DNA of 8,954 nucleotides from positions 1-8,954 of the forward strand of contig UQZM01000069.1 in NCBI GenBank assembly GCA_900545615.1, written 5' to 3'. Made by a program: the position numbers and the translations under genes. Shown piece after piece: positions 1-6,294 of this stretch; position 1 is the first letter of the stretch; every line of letters begins with the position of its first letter. Source of the stretch: an uncultured Collinsella sp. Its GTDB lineage: Bacteria; Actinomycetota; Coriobacteriia; Coriobacteriales; Coriobacteriaceae. The notes beneath the pieces are model-generated. The model saw only the letters and a program-made list of their open reading frames with translations. It was not told the DNA's origin and did not search any database.

Positions 1-12
1 TATGTCAATCCT

Positions 13-32
13 GGTCTAACAGAGCCTTTTTT
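13..32 (+). terminator. weak intrinsic terminator candidate
   Basis: A short hairpin (GG at 13-14 with CC at 25-26, TCT at 15-17 with AGA at 21-23, one bulged G, loop AAC) is followed directly by six T residues at 27-32. This fits the end of a plus-strand transcript entering from outside the window, convergent with the minus-strand gene that ends at 56. The stem is short, so it could be chance. Confidence 0.35.
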
Positions 33-55
33 AATCCCCGTCCCAGAAAAATCAT

Positions 56-787
56 TTAGCGGCGGGCGCGGAGCTTTTCGTAGCCGTCGGCAAAGAAGGC
101 GACCGTGGCGGCGTCGGGCTCGGCGGCATCGGCGTCGGTGGCGGAAACCACGCCGTGCTCGTCGCTCACCAGGAACAGTGCGCCCTTGAGCTGAGCGGGG
201 ATATCCACGCGCGTGACCGGCATGTCCTTGGTTTGGGCCAGCTGCTCGATGAGCGTCGCCGTACCGCACAGGCACTCGTCCGCCGGCGCCACGAAGGCAA
301 GCTCCCCGTCGTTGACGGCGGCGAGCAGCTCGGGCGCCACGCCGGTTTCGTCGGCCTCGGAGCGGGCCTCGGCGGAGCGGGCACGTAGCGCCTTGGCCGA
401 CGTATCGGTTAGCGGCTCGTACTCCCCCACCGTCATGGCGGCGTTGCCGTTGACGTCGATCACCAGCATGAGCACGCCGTCGCGTGCGGTGTAATCGCCC
501 TCGGCAAGCGACCACTCAACGTGCTGCTTGGCCCAGCTGAGCATGTTATGGGTAAGCGGCTCGCCCTGCACCAGGCGCTCGGACAGCGCGCGAATGTGGC
601 GGTTGAGCATGGGCACCTTTTTGTTGGACATGCGCCAACGGCAGACAAGCGCGGGCTTGTCGAGTGTAAACTTCTCGACCGCCTCCTGATTGGCGCAAAA
701 GTCCTCATACGCACGCTGATCCTCGGCATTGCCAAACAGCTCGGCATCATCAATCTGGGGCATGGTTGTACCTTTCGTGTTAGTCAT
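56..787 (-). CDS. hypothetical protein, family not recognised
   Basis: Encodes 243 residues. I do not recognise a family. The protein is acidic and soluble-looking, with no signal peptide or membrane segment. Its N-terminal half contains a conserved-looking stretch around residues 40-120 (ALVCRWRMSNKKVPMLNRH, then DGVLMLVIDVNGNAAMTVGEY). An Ala/Glu/Arg-rich helical segment follows near 130-150, and the C-terminal part has a beta-like stretch (GALFLVSDEHGVVSA). The start at 787 is preceded by AGAGG five bases upstream. A second ATG at 763 (MPQIDDAEL) also has a usable site (GAAAGG), so the true protein may be 8 residues shorter. It lies downstream of purH on the same strand, but a terminator-like hairpin at 805-839 separates them, so it is either an attenuated read-through gene or has its own promoter overlapping that hairpin (TATAAG on the minus strand, 13 nt before the ATG). 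The long frame with clean ribosome sites supports a real gene. Confidence 0.75.
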   Translation of the reverse strand: MTNTKGTTMPQIDDAELFGNAEDQRAYEDFCANQEAVEKFTLDKPALVCRWRMSNKKVPMLNRHIRALSERLVQGEPLTHNMLSWAKQHVEWSLAEGDYTARDGVLMLVIDVNGNAAMTVGEYEPLTDTSAKALRARSAEARSEADETGVAPELLAAVNDGELAFVAPADECLCGTATLIEQLAQTKDMPVTRVDIPAQLKGALFLVSDEHGVVSATDADAAEPDAATVAFFADGYEKLRARR

Positions 788-803
788 TCCGTCCTCTTAT
801 ACC

Positions 804-839
804 AAAAAGACGGCCCTCCAAACGGAGCGACCGTCTTTT
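804..839 (-). terminator. purH terminator or attenuator hairpin
   Basis: A nine-base-pair stem (AAAAGACGG at 805-813 with CCGTCTTTT at 831-839) is topped by a second short stem (CTCC 816-819 with GGAG 824-827) and an AAAC loop. On the minus strand it ends in five T residues, as an intrinsic terminator should. It lies about 200 nt after the purH stop but only about 16 nt before the start codon of the next minus-strand gene, so it can serve both as the purH terminator and as an attenuator for that gene. The stem is symmetric enough to work in the plus direction too. Confidence 0.7.
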
Positions 840-872
840 GCAGAGATTATTTTGAAGGCATGGTGAGTCCAA

Positions 873-893
873 GGACGGGTCAACATCCCGTCC
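873..893. repeat. 7-bp perfect hairpin in the purH 3' region
   Basis: GGACGGG (873-879) and CCCGTCC (887-893) are perfect inverted repeats around a seven-base loop. The hairpin lies between the larger 924-1016 structure and the terminator at 804-839, so a minus-strand transcript leaving purH would carry three hairpins in a row. It has no T-tract of its own. Confidence 0.5.
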
Positions 894-923
894 ACCTCAG
901 TCAACCAAGCTGGTCGGCGAGGG

Positions 924-1016
924 TTGCCCAGGTGCCGCAGATTGCCGTGAAAGAGGAGCGACGCGTACTTGGGTACGCGAGCGACGAATGAACGGCAAGG
1001 TGCGGTGGCTGGGCAA
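924..1016. repeat. 93-bp imperfect palindrome with nested stem
   Basis: The outer arms (924-948 and 992-1016) match at 20 of 25 positions when one is reverse-complemented. The 43-nt centre contains a perfect seven-base-pair stem (CGCGTAC 962-968 with GTACGCG 973-979, loop TTGG) flanked by the direct repeat GAGCGACG (956-963 and 979-986). The element begins 22 nt after the purH stop. Paired arms with a nested hairpin suggest a palindromic extragenic repeat or a structured 3' untranslated RNA. I see no known riboswitch signature in it. Confidence 0.55.
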
Positions 1017-1037
1017 GCCGCAGCGCCACCTCCCTAC

Positions 1038-2645
1038 TTAGTGGCGGAAGTGGCGGGCGCCCGTGAACACCATAGCAATATTGTGCTCGTTGCAGGCCTG
1101 GATGCTCTCGTCGTCGCGCTTGGAGCCGCCGGGCTGGATGATGCAGGTCACGCCGTGTGCGGCAAGCACGTCGACGTTGTCGCGGAACGGGAAGAACGCG
1201 TCACTTGCGCAGGCAAAGCCGCCCTTCTCCACGCCCTCGCGCTCGCAGAAGTCCTCGGCGCGCTCGCAGGCCAGCAGCGCGGAGTCGACGCGGTTGGGCT
1301 GACCCGGGCCCATGCCAATACCGGCTTTGCCCTTGGAGACCAGAATCGCGTTGGACTTGACGCCCTTGCAGACCTTCCAGGCAAACTCGAGCTCTGCCAT
1401 CTCGGCGTCGGTGGGCTTGCGGTCGGTGGGGAACGTAAAGGTCGCGGGGTCCTCGGTCACGTGGTCGACTTCCTGCACCAGCATGCCGCCGTCGATGGAG
1501 CGCAGCTCCACCTGGGCACCGTGGTCCACGCCGCCGGTAGCCAGCACGCGCAGGTTGGGGCGCTTGGCCATGCGCTCGAGCGCTTCGGCGGTATAGCTCG
1601 GGGCGATGATGACCTCGACGAACTGCTTGTTCTGGTCGGCGAAGTGCTCAACCAACTCAAAGGGAACCTCGCGGTTGCAGGCGATGATGCCGCCGAAGGC
1701 GCTCTTGGGATCGCAGGCGAAAGCGCGGTCGTAGGCGGCCGTGATGTCCTCGGCAACGGCGGAACCGCAGGGGTTCTGATGCTTGAGGATCACGCAGGCC
1801 GGCTCGTCGAACTCGCGGACCAGGTTCCAAGCGGCGTCGGCGTCCAGATAGTTGTTGTAGCTGAGCGGCTTGCCCTGAATCTGCTCGGAGCCCACAAGCG
1901 GGAACTGAGAGCTCGCGGTGTTCTCGCAGCCCTCGGCAAAGCGATAGACCGTGGCCTTCTGCTGCGGGTTCTCGCCATAGCGCAGGTCGTCGACCTTCTC
2001 CAGCGAGATCTCGAGCTTGGCAGAGGTGTCCGCCACGTCGCTTGCCTGGGCGGCAAGCCAACGGGAGATAGCTGTGTCGTAGGCGGCGGTGGTCTGGTAG
2101 ACCTTCACCTGCAGGCGACGACGGGTGGAAAGCGTGGTGCAGCCACCGGTCTCGCGCATCTCGGCCAGGACGGCATCATAGTCGGCCGGGTCGGAGATAA
2201 CGGTAACGCTCGCGGCGTTCTTGGCGGCAGAGCGCAGCATGGAGGGACCACCGATATCGATGTGCTCGATGGCATCCGCGAAGGTGACCTCGGGGTTGGC
2301 GACGGTCTTCTCGAACTCGTACAGGCTGACGACGACCAGGTCGATCAGCTTAATGCCGTGCTGAGCGGCCTCCTGCATGTGCTGCTCGGAATCGCGACGG
2401 GCAAGCAGTGCGCCGTGAACCTTGGGATGCAGCGTCTTGACGCGGCCGTCCATCATCTCGGGATAGCCCGTGAACTCCTCGATGGGGGTTACGGGAACGC
2501 CCGCGTCCTCGATGGCACGAGCCGTGCCGCCCGTAGAGATGATCTCGACGCCAAAGTCGTCAACCAGCGTCCGTGCGAAATCGACGACGCCCGTCTTATC
2601 GGTAACCGAGATCAACGCGCGTGCGATCTTCACATCAGATCCCAT
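1038..2645 (-). CDS. purH: bifunctional AICAR transformylase / IMP cyclohydrolase
   Basis: A 535-residue cytoplasmic enzyme of normal length for PurH. It formylates AICAR with 10-formyl-tetrahydrofolate and then closes the ring to IMP, the last two steps of de novo purine synthesis. The N-terminal IMP cyclohydrolase (MGS-like) domain shows ISVTDKTG (12-19), STGGTA (37-42) and KTLHPKVHGALLARR (70-84). The transformylase domain shows LRYGENPQQKA (221-231), the catalytic KH-x-NPCG motif at 288-294 (K288, H289), SAFGGIIACN (315-324), RSIDGGMLVQE (382-392), SNAILVSKG (431-439), SDAFFPFRD (481-489) and the C-terminal GARHFRH. The usual VNLYPF motif reads VSLYEF at 106-111, an uncommon variant. The start has AGGAGG five bases upstream. 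It is divergent from the GNAT gene at 2923 across 277 bp. No other pur gene lies in the window, so regulation would be through its own promoter. Confidence 0.97.
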   Translation of the reverse strand: MGSDVKIARALISVTDKTGVVDFARTLVDDFGVEIISTGGTARAIEDAGVPVTPIEEFTGYPEMMDGRVKTLHPKVHGALLARRDSEQHMQEAAQHGIKLIDLVVVSLYEFEKTVANPEVTFADAIEHIDIGGPSMLRSAAKNAASVTVISDPADYDAVLAEMRETGGCTTLSTRRRLQVKVYQTTAAYDTAISRWLAAQASDVADTSAKLEISLEKVDDLRYGENPQQKATVYRFAEGCENTASSQFPLVGSEQIQGKPLSYNNYLDADAAWNLVREFDEPACVILKHQNPCGSAVAEDITAAYDRAFACDPKSAFGGIIACNREVPFELVEHFADQNKQFVEVIIAPSYTAEALERMAKRPNLRVLATGGVDHGAQVELRSIDGGMLVQEVDHVTEDPATFTFPTDRKPTDAEMAELEFAWKVCKGVKSNAILVSKGKAGIGMGPGQPNRVDSALLACERAEDFCEREGVEKGGFACASDAFFPFRDNVDVLAAHGVTCIIQPGGSKRDDESIQACNEHNIAMVFTGARHFRH

Positions 2646-2719
2646 GCAGTCCTCCTGTCTGGTACGCCGCCGTGCTCTGTGAGTCGGTGATACGTCGATC
2701 TGCAGCGCTCGCGCAGCGG

Positions 2720-2741
2720 CATTGAAAATACTGATTCAATG
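2720..2741. promoter_or_regulatory. candidate operator in purH/GNAT intergenic region
   Basis: CATTGAA (2720-2726) and TTCAATG (2735-2741) form a perfect inverted repeat with an eight-base AT-rich centre, 75 bp upstream of the purH start. Its size and dyad symmetry fit a dimeric regulator site. I could not place convincing -10/-35 boxes for purH. TACATT and TATTTT on the minus strand next to or inside the repeat are weak -10 candidates. It does not match a purine-repressor site I know. Confidence 0.35.
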
Positions 2742-2743
2742 TA

Positions 2744-2764
2744 GCGCATCGAGCGCATCGATGC
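2744..2764. repeat. tandem GCGCATCGA repeat
   Basis: GCGCATCGA occurs twice head to tail (2744-2752, 2753-2761), and the second copy runs into the 10-bp palindrome GCATCGATGC (2755-2764). It adjoins the dyad at 2720-2741, in the upstream region shared by purH and the GNAT gene, and could be part of the same regulatory region. Confidence 0.3.
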
Positions 2765-2877
2765 ACCCCGCAACGGGCGCATGTGCAGAAAAAGTTTGCG
2801 AGCAGAGGGGATGGGCACGGCACCGGGCACGGTGAGTTCATGGAACACAGGGGCACCATAATTAGATGCCAATAGCG

Positions 2878-2886
2878 TGGTAGAAT
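2878..2886 (+). promoter_or_regulatory. extended -10 promoter for the GNAT gene
   Basis: TG-N-TAGAAT (TG at 2878-2879, TAGAAT at 2881-2886) is an extended -10 element 36 bp before the ATG at 2923. No good -35 box stands 16-18 bp upstream, which is tolerated in extended -10 promoters. It would give a leader of roughly 30 nt containing the AAGAGG ribosome site. Confidence 0.4.
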
Positions 2887-2922
2887 TGTGCTCGATATGC
2901 ATCCGCAAAAGAAAGAGGCACC

Positions 2923-3564
2923 ATGGTCTCGCGGGTTCTCTACCGACCGTTTGATACCGAAGACTTCGACGCCATCGCGCTGATTCTGCAGCAGCTTTGG
3001 CATAACAATTCGGATAACGATGAGTACAACCGCCTTGAGGCCGCGTGCGACCTCGCCTATTGCCTTTCTTCATCGACGTTTTCGCAGGTTGCCGTAATCG
3101 ACGGTCAGGCGCGTGGCATTGCGCTCGCGCGCGCGGGACAGAGTTCCGGCGCCACCGTCAAGGAACATTGGATGGATACCGAACGCGCGCTGCTATCGCA
3201 GATGCGTGAACTGGAGCCTGATGCCTGCGCCGAGTATCTCTCGTTTGTGCGTGCAACCATCCGAACCAACAACCGCCTGCTCGAGAGCAGCCCGTTGCCG
3301 CACGACAACGAACTCACGCTGCTCGCCGTCGATCCCGATGTCCACGGCCTGGGCGTTGGCTCGGTTTTGCTCGATGCCGCGGTCTCGTACCTGTCCTCGC
3401 GCGGGGCGACAAGGGCACACTTGTACACCGACTCTAACTGCTCGTGGAAGTTCTACGAGCTGCACGGCTTTAAGCGCACGGCCACGCACCGCGCCAACCG
3501 CGAAGAGCGTCGTCACGACATGCCGCGCGAAAGCTTTCTCTACGAACTCGACCTAACAGCCTAG
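2923..3564 (+). CDS. GNAT-family N-acetyltransferase
   Basis: A 213-residue soluble protein predicted to transfer an acetyl group from acetyl-CoA to an unidentified amine. The fold signature lies in the C-terminal half: LTLLAVDPDVHGLGVGSVLL (131-150) holds the pyrophosphate-binding loop HGLGVG (141-146), and HLYTDSNCSWKFYELHGFKR (166-185) holds the typical late strand-helix with Tyr178 before HGF. The N-terminal 60 residues (RPFDTEDFDAI...) match the start of GNAT domains, and the middle region is longer than in minimal GNATs. The start is supported by AAAGAGG four bases upstream. The gene is a single-gene unit, divergent from purH and convergent with the DUF2207 gene. The substrate cannot be read from the sequence: the Arg/His-rich C-terminus (residues 186-203) is not diagnostic. 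Confidence 0.85.
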   Translation: MVSRVLYRPFDTEDFDAIALILQQLWHNNSDNDEYNRLEAACDLAYCLSSSTFSQVAVIDGQARGIALARAGQSSGATVKEHWMDTERALLSQMRELEPDACAEYLSFVRATIRTNNRLLESSPLPHDNELTLLAVDPDVHGLGVGSVLLDAAVSYLSSRGATRAHLYTDSNCSWKFYELHGFKRTATHRANREERRHDMPRESFLYELDLTA

Positions 3565-3607
3565 CCCAAGCAGCCACACCTAGTCATTTAAGTCTGTCCC
3601 CAATGAG

Positions 3608-3637
3608 TAGCCTTGGTGATCTGCAAATAGCCTTGGT
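3608..3637 (+). repeat. TAGCCTTGGT direct repeat
   Basis: The decamer TAGCCTTGGT occurs at 3608-3617 and 3628-3637, with starts 20 bp apart. It abuts the left inverted repeat at 3635 and may be part of the same insertion debris. Confidence 0.35.
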
Positions 3638-3860
3638 CAAAATACATCAAATATGAGTACTGTTACCTTTTTAGTAGCAGCGATTCAGGGCATTTTTGAT
3701 GCTTATAGGCATGACGACCAGCTGCACGAGCTGACGTAACTCCCCAAATGTTCAATAAAATGGGCTCCTAACGAGAAGTACTCTCATTAGGAGCCCATTA
3801 TTATGTGCAAACATATGTGACCAACGCAGCAACAGTACTCATATTTGGCATTTTTTGTCC
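3635..3860. mobile_element. 226-bp inverted-repeat unit, MITE-like
   Basis: A perfect 17-bp inverted repeat, CAAATATGAGTACTGTT at 3648-3664 and its complement at 3831-3847, extends outward to about 30 bp with 25 matches (outer ends 3635 and 3860). No gene lies between the arms. The interior holds a strong hairpin (3759-3799) and short palindromes such as CAGCT/AGCTG around 3719-3733. The unit is visibly richer in A and T than its flanks. Small size, terminal inverted repeats and no coding capacity fit a MITE-like element or extragenic repeat. Clear target-site duplications are not visible, so mobility is an inference. It lies in the convergent gap between the GNAT and DUF2207 genes. Confidence 0.45.
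3759..3799. terminator. strong bidirectional hairpin between convergent genes
   Basis: AATGGGCTCCTAA (3759-3771) pairs perfectly with 3787-3799. After one mismatch the stem continues with GAGA/TCTC around an AGTAC loop, giving a near-continuous stem of about 17 bp. On the minus strand it is followed by ATTTTATTG-type sequence; the plus-strand side has only ATTATG. Its position between the GNAT stop (3564) and the DUF2207 stop (3976) suits a shared terminator, though poor T-tracts leave room for another role inside the 3635-3860 unit. Confidence 0.5.
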
Positions 3861-3975
3861 ACTGCCCCTTGCGCGAAGGTCCTCAGCGGAAAGTTTGACC
3901 CGTTTCGATGCACAAAAATGGGATGAATCTTCCCTGGCAACCGCCCAGAAAGATCCACCCCAAAGCAAGCGCTCG
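3861..3975. other. non-coding stretch after DUF2207
   Basis: This 115-bp stretch separates the inverted-repeat unit from the DUF2207 stop. Short open frames cross it on both strands, but none has a ribosome site or recognisable product. I see no clear hairpin with a T-tract here, so termination of the DUF2207 transcript probably falls to the 3759-3799 hairpin. Confidence 0.4.
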
Positions 3976-5922
3976 CTAGAACGTTCCGCCGCCGCCTCCG
4001 CCGACGCCGCCACCGCCGCCACCGGAAAAGCCGCCGCCGCTGCCGCCGCTCGAGCTATCGGAACTCGAAGCCAGCTCGCGGATGGTCTCGTGGTACACAT
4101 CGTTGAACGAATCGAGCGGGGACTCGTTGCCGTAGTGATGGTAATACCACCAGTAGCAGGGGTAGTTGTCGTAGAAATCGTCGCTGTTGCGCAGGTCCGC
4201 AGGCACGGCCTCGGCCAGCTGCCGCAGCACTTCTTTCGAAACGCCCAGGGCAACGCCCATCACCAGCAGCTTGTTCCACAAGATCAGGTCGCTGGGGACG
4301 GCCTCCTTCAGACGCGTAAAGTCCTCGAGCCAATGCTTGAGCGCCTTGCAGCGAGCCGCCACCTCGGCGCCCTCCGGCGTGTAGCGACGGAAGGTGCAGC
4401 TCAGGACAAAGCCCACGATCGTGGCGGGGATCGAGATCATAGCGGCACCGACATTGGCATCCGCAAAGTCGGTATAGAACAGAGAGCCCAAAATGCCACA
4501 GACAATAATGATGCCGAGAACCAAGCCGGCAACCAGGGCGATGGTGCCGTCCGAGGCGATAAGCTCGCGCGCCTCCAGCTTGCCCTTAACCGTGCTCTGA
4601 TAGTCCTCGAGCTTGTCGCCAACAGATGTGGTGCGCTCGCTAGCGTACTCCTCCAGCTCGCTAAACGTGCGTGAACGGACGCCGTCTTTATCGGGCTTAA
4701 CGCCGGCGAAGAAGACCTTGAGCACATCGCGATCGATGCCGTCCTTCTTGGCAGCCTTCCAGGCCTCGTCGGTCACTGTGATGCGATACGTCTGCTCCTC
4801 TTTTTCGCGACGGAGCAGACCCTTCTTCTTGGTCTCGGTCGCTTCTTCCAGCTTGATCACGCGGTCGTCGGTGAGCTTCATAAGCGTGGCGATATATGCC
4901 TGATCGGGCACGTCGTTCCAGCTCATGAGAGCTGCAAGCACCGCGGGATGGTCGGCCGAGGGCACGTCACGGAAGTAATCGTCTTGGAAGAGTGGCTTGG
5001 GCTTGGGCTTACGTAGCTTGAGCACCACGATTACGCCGGTGAAGGCCACCGCCGCGACAACACTTACCGCGGCAAGTGCATTTGCGATCATGCGCGCGTG
5101 CTCACGACGGGCGTTGGCCTCGTCGGCCCACTGTTTCTCCTCGCTCAGGATTGTCGGCATGCGCTCGTCACCCGAGGCGGCAAGCTGCGGCACCCAATCG
5201 CTGGGGAAGGCGATGCGCGCCTCGGCAAACTCGCCCTCGTGCACGCAAGGGATGGTATAGGTGACCATGGGCTCGTTCTCGTCGAGCGACACGTCGCCTG
5301 TTAGCGGACCATGGCCCCATGCGCGGAAGTTATCGCCCTTAGTCGCCGCCGTCCCGGCAGCGGCGTTTGCGAAGTAGACCTCCATCTCCACGTCATCGGA
5401 ATCGGCAGACCAGCCGTTGCCCACAAACTTCCAGTAGAGCTCGGCGGTATCGGCCCAGTTCATGACCGCGCCGGTCATGGTGTAGCTCACGTAATAGATG
5501 GCGCTGTCGCCGCTTTCGTGGGGGCTAAACACCTTGATTCTTACGCTGCCATCGGATTGCTCCACCGTGTAGACGCCAGAGTCGCCTTTGTTCGCGCTGC
5601 CAACCTCACTAAACGCGGCGTCGTCTTCCTCGACGCTCAGCACGCTAACGCCCACCGAGTCGCCTTGCTGATTGGAGCCGGTATTGATATCCCAGTACAC
5701 GCCGTTGATGTCGTCGTCGAAATCAAACTGGCGCCCCTCGATCACGGTCAGCGAGCCATCGGCCTCGACCGTGGCCCCAATGTAGGTTTGACTCATGGAG
5801 TAGCCGTCGGCACGCGCAACGGCGGGCAACAGCAACAGCGCGCATGTAACGAGCGCGCAGACGGAAGCGAACCGCACAAACAGGCGGCGCTGCCGGCTTG
5901 TTTTGGCAACGGGAGTGTTCAT
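3976..5922 (-). CDS. DUF2207 membrane protein with Gly-rich C-terminus
   Basis: A 648-residue exported membrane protein of the DUF2207 family, whose function is not established. A signal peptide (MNTPVAKTSRQRRLFVRF, a hydrophobic core, then AVARA before DG) leads into an extracellular DUF2207 beta-domain from about residue 40 to 250 (VTYTIPCVHEGEFAEARIAFPS near its end). A membrane segment follows near 280-302, then a charged cytoplasmic region with a winged-helix-like stretch (LMKLTDDRVIKLEE) and KKKGLLRREKEEQ. Two more membrane segments lie near 459-483 and 490-511, then a soluble segment with an aromatic patch (YPCYWWYYHHYGNES). The tail is Ser/Gly-rich and ends GGGGGGTF, a common end in this family. 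The ATG at 5922 is chosen because AAAGGA stands before it and the signal peptide starts there. The frame continues open upstream to 6120, but that part reads through repeats without a signal. It is a single-gene unit, divergent from gluQ. Confidence 0.85.
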   Translation of the reverse strand: MNTPVAKTSRQRRLFVRFASVCALVTCALLLLPAVARADGYSMSQTYIGATVEADGSLTVIEGRQFDFDDDINGVYWDINTGSNQQGDSVGVSVLSVEEDDAAFSEVGSANKGDSGVYTVEQSDGSVRIKVFSPHESGDSAIYYVSYTMTGAVMNWADTAELYWKFVGNGWSADSDDVEMEVYFANAAAGTAATKGDNFRAWGHGPLTGDVSLDENEPMVTYTIPCVHEGEFAEARIAFPSDWVPQLAASGDERMPTILSEEKQWADEANARREHARMIANALAAVSVVAAVAFTGVIVVLKLRKPKPKPLFQDDYFRDVPSADHPAVLAALMSWNDVPDQAYIATLMKLTDDRVIKLEEATETKKKGLLRREKEEQTYRITVTDEAWKAAKKDGIDRDVLKVFFAGVKPDKDGVRSRTFSELEEYASERTTSVGDKLEDYQSTVKGKLEARELIASDGTIALVAGLVLGIIIVCGILGSLFYTDFADANVGAAMISIPATIVGFVLSCTFRRYTPEGAEVAARCKALKHWLEDFTRLKEAVPSDLILWNKLLVMGVALGVSKEVLRQLAEAVPADLRNSDDFYDNYPCYWWYYHHYGNESPLDSFNDVYHETIRELASSSDSSSGGSGGGFSGGGGGGVGGGGGGTF

Positions 5923-6036
5923 AGGCACATCCTTTATCTGTGGTACCAACAGCGTAATTGTCCCACGTTTGCGGCTGCACATGACGAATATCTCGGCAAC
6001 CGGAGCGCCAGACGGGACGAAAGTCACCTCCGCACC

Positions 6037-6067
6037 CCGGCAGTTAGGGACGTTCCTTATCTGCCGG
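6037..6067. repeat. interrupted hairpin CCGGCAG/CTGCCGG
   Basis: CCGGCAG (6037-6043) and CTGCCGG (6061-6067) are perfect arms. Inside them AGGGA (6046-6050) can pair with TCCTT (6054-6058) with one G-T wobble around a CGT loop. The hairpin lies about 115 bp upstream of the DUF2207 start and overlaps the first copy of the direct repeat at 6039-6085. Confidence 0.45.
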
Positions 6068-6085
6068 CAGCCTGGGACACTCCTT
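6039..6085 (+). repeat. imperfect 20-bp direct repeat GGCAG-n3-GGGAC-n2-TCCTT
   Basis: The segments 6039-6058 and 6066-6085 match at 15 of 20 positions. The constant blocks are GGCAG, GGGAC and TCCTT, and the starts are 27 bp apart. Such repeats next to palindromes are typical of extragenic repeat families and of debris left by small transposons. No transposase is present in the window. Confidence 0.45.
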
Positions 6086-6118
6086 GGCATGGCCCGCGCC
6101 AGCAATAGACACCGCTTC

Positions 6119-6294
6119 ACACCTCCGTCACAGGTGTAGCGGCTTTGTGTTGCCGCGGCATGCGCTGATTGAGCCAGCGGTCAGAGGGCATAAAGGAGTT
6201 GAGCGAAAACGGTTTGCCCCTTTCCCGTTCGCTCGAGGATCATGTCCCCCTTTTCCGCGGAAACCCCGGCAGTTGCGAAGAGCTGCCGGGGTTT
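6119..6294 (+). ncRNA. candidate structured small RNA, unrecognised
   Basis: Four consecutive hairpins precede a terminator. They are ACACCT/AGGTGT (6119-6137, 7-nt loop), GCGGC/GCCGC (6139-6156, 8-nt loop), CGCTG/CAGCG (6163-6179, 7-nt loop) and GAGCGA-ACGG with CCGT-TCGCTC (6201-6234, two-base bulge). The terminator-like stem is at 6261-6294. The region lies between divergent genes, where a plus-strand terminator is not otherwise needed. I cannot match it to tmRNA, 6S, SRP RNA, RNase P, a T-box or a common riboswitch. The promoter is uncertain: TTGGCA at 6084-6089 followed by TAGACA at 6106-6111 is weak. It could instead be decayed repeat DNA. Confidence 0.25.

Noticed and set aside
521..991. 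156-codon plus-strand frame across the gene start at 787
   Set aside because: It is antisense to the 56-787 gene and runs through the terminator hairpin and palindrome with no ribosome site or family resemblance.
788..1037. T-box or known riboswitch upstream of the 56-787 gene
   Set aside because: I found no T-box core (TGGNACC) and none of the conserved cores of the TPP, cobalamin, glycine or c-di-GMP riboswitches, so it is described only as a hairpin-rich leader.
969..2690. 573-codon open frame on the plus strand, opposite purH
   Set aside because: It is antisense to a complete purH with all motifs, and its translation is low-complexity (Gly/Val/Leu/Ala-rich) with no family resemblance, as expected for the shadow of a high-GC gene.
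2630..3073. 147-codon minus-strand frame upstream of purH
   Set aside because: It overlaps both the purH start and the 5' part of the GNAT gene, has no ribosome site or motif, and covers the divergent promoter region.
3600..3860. CRISPR-like repeats
   Set aside because: The repeats are few, inverted or of differing length, with no regular repeat-spacer spacing and no cas gene in the window.
5923..6120. 66-residue N-terminal extension of the DUF2207 frame
   Set aside because: It reads through repeats and palindromes, lacks a ribosome site and would bury the signal peptide. The ATG at 5922 has AAAGGA and begins the signal peptide.
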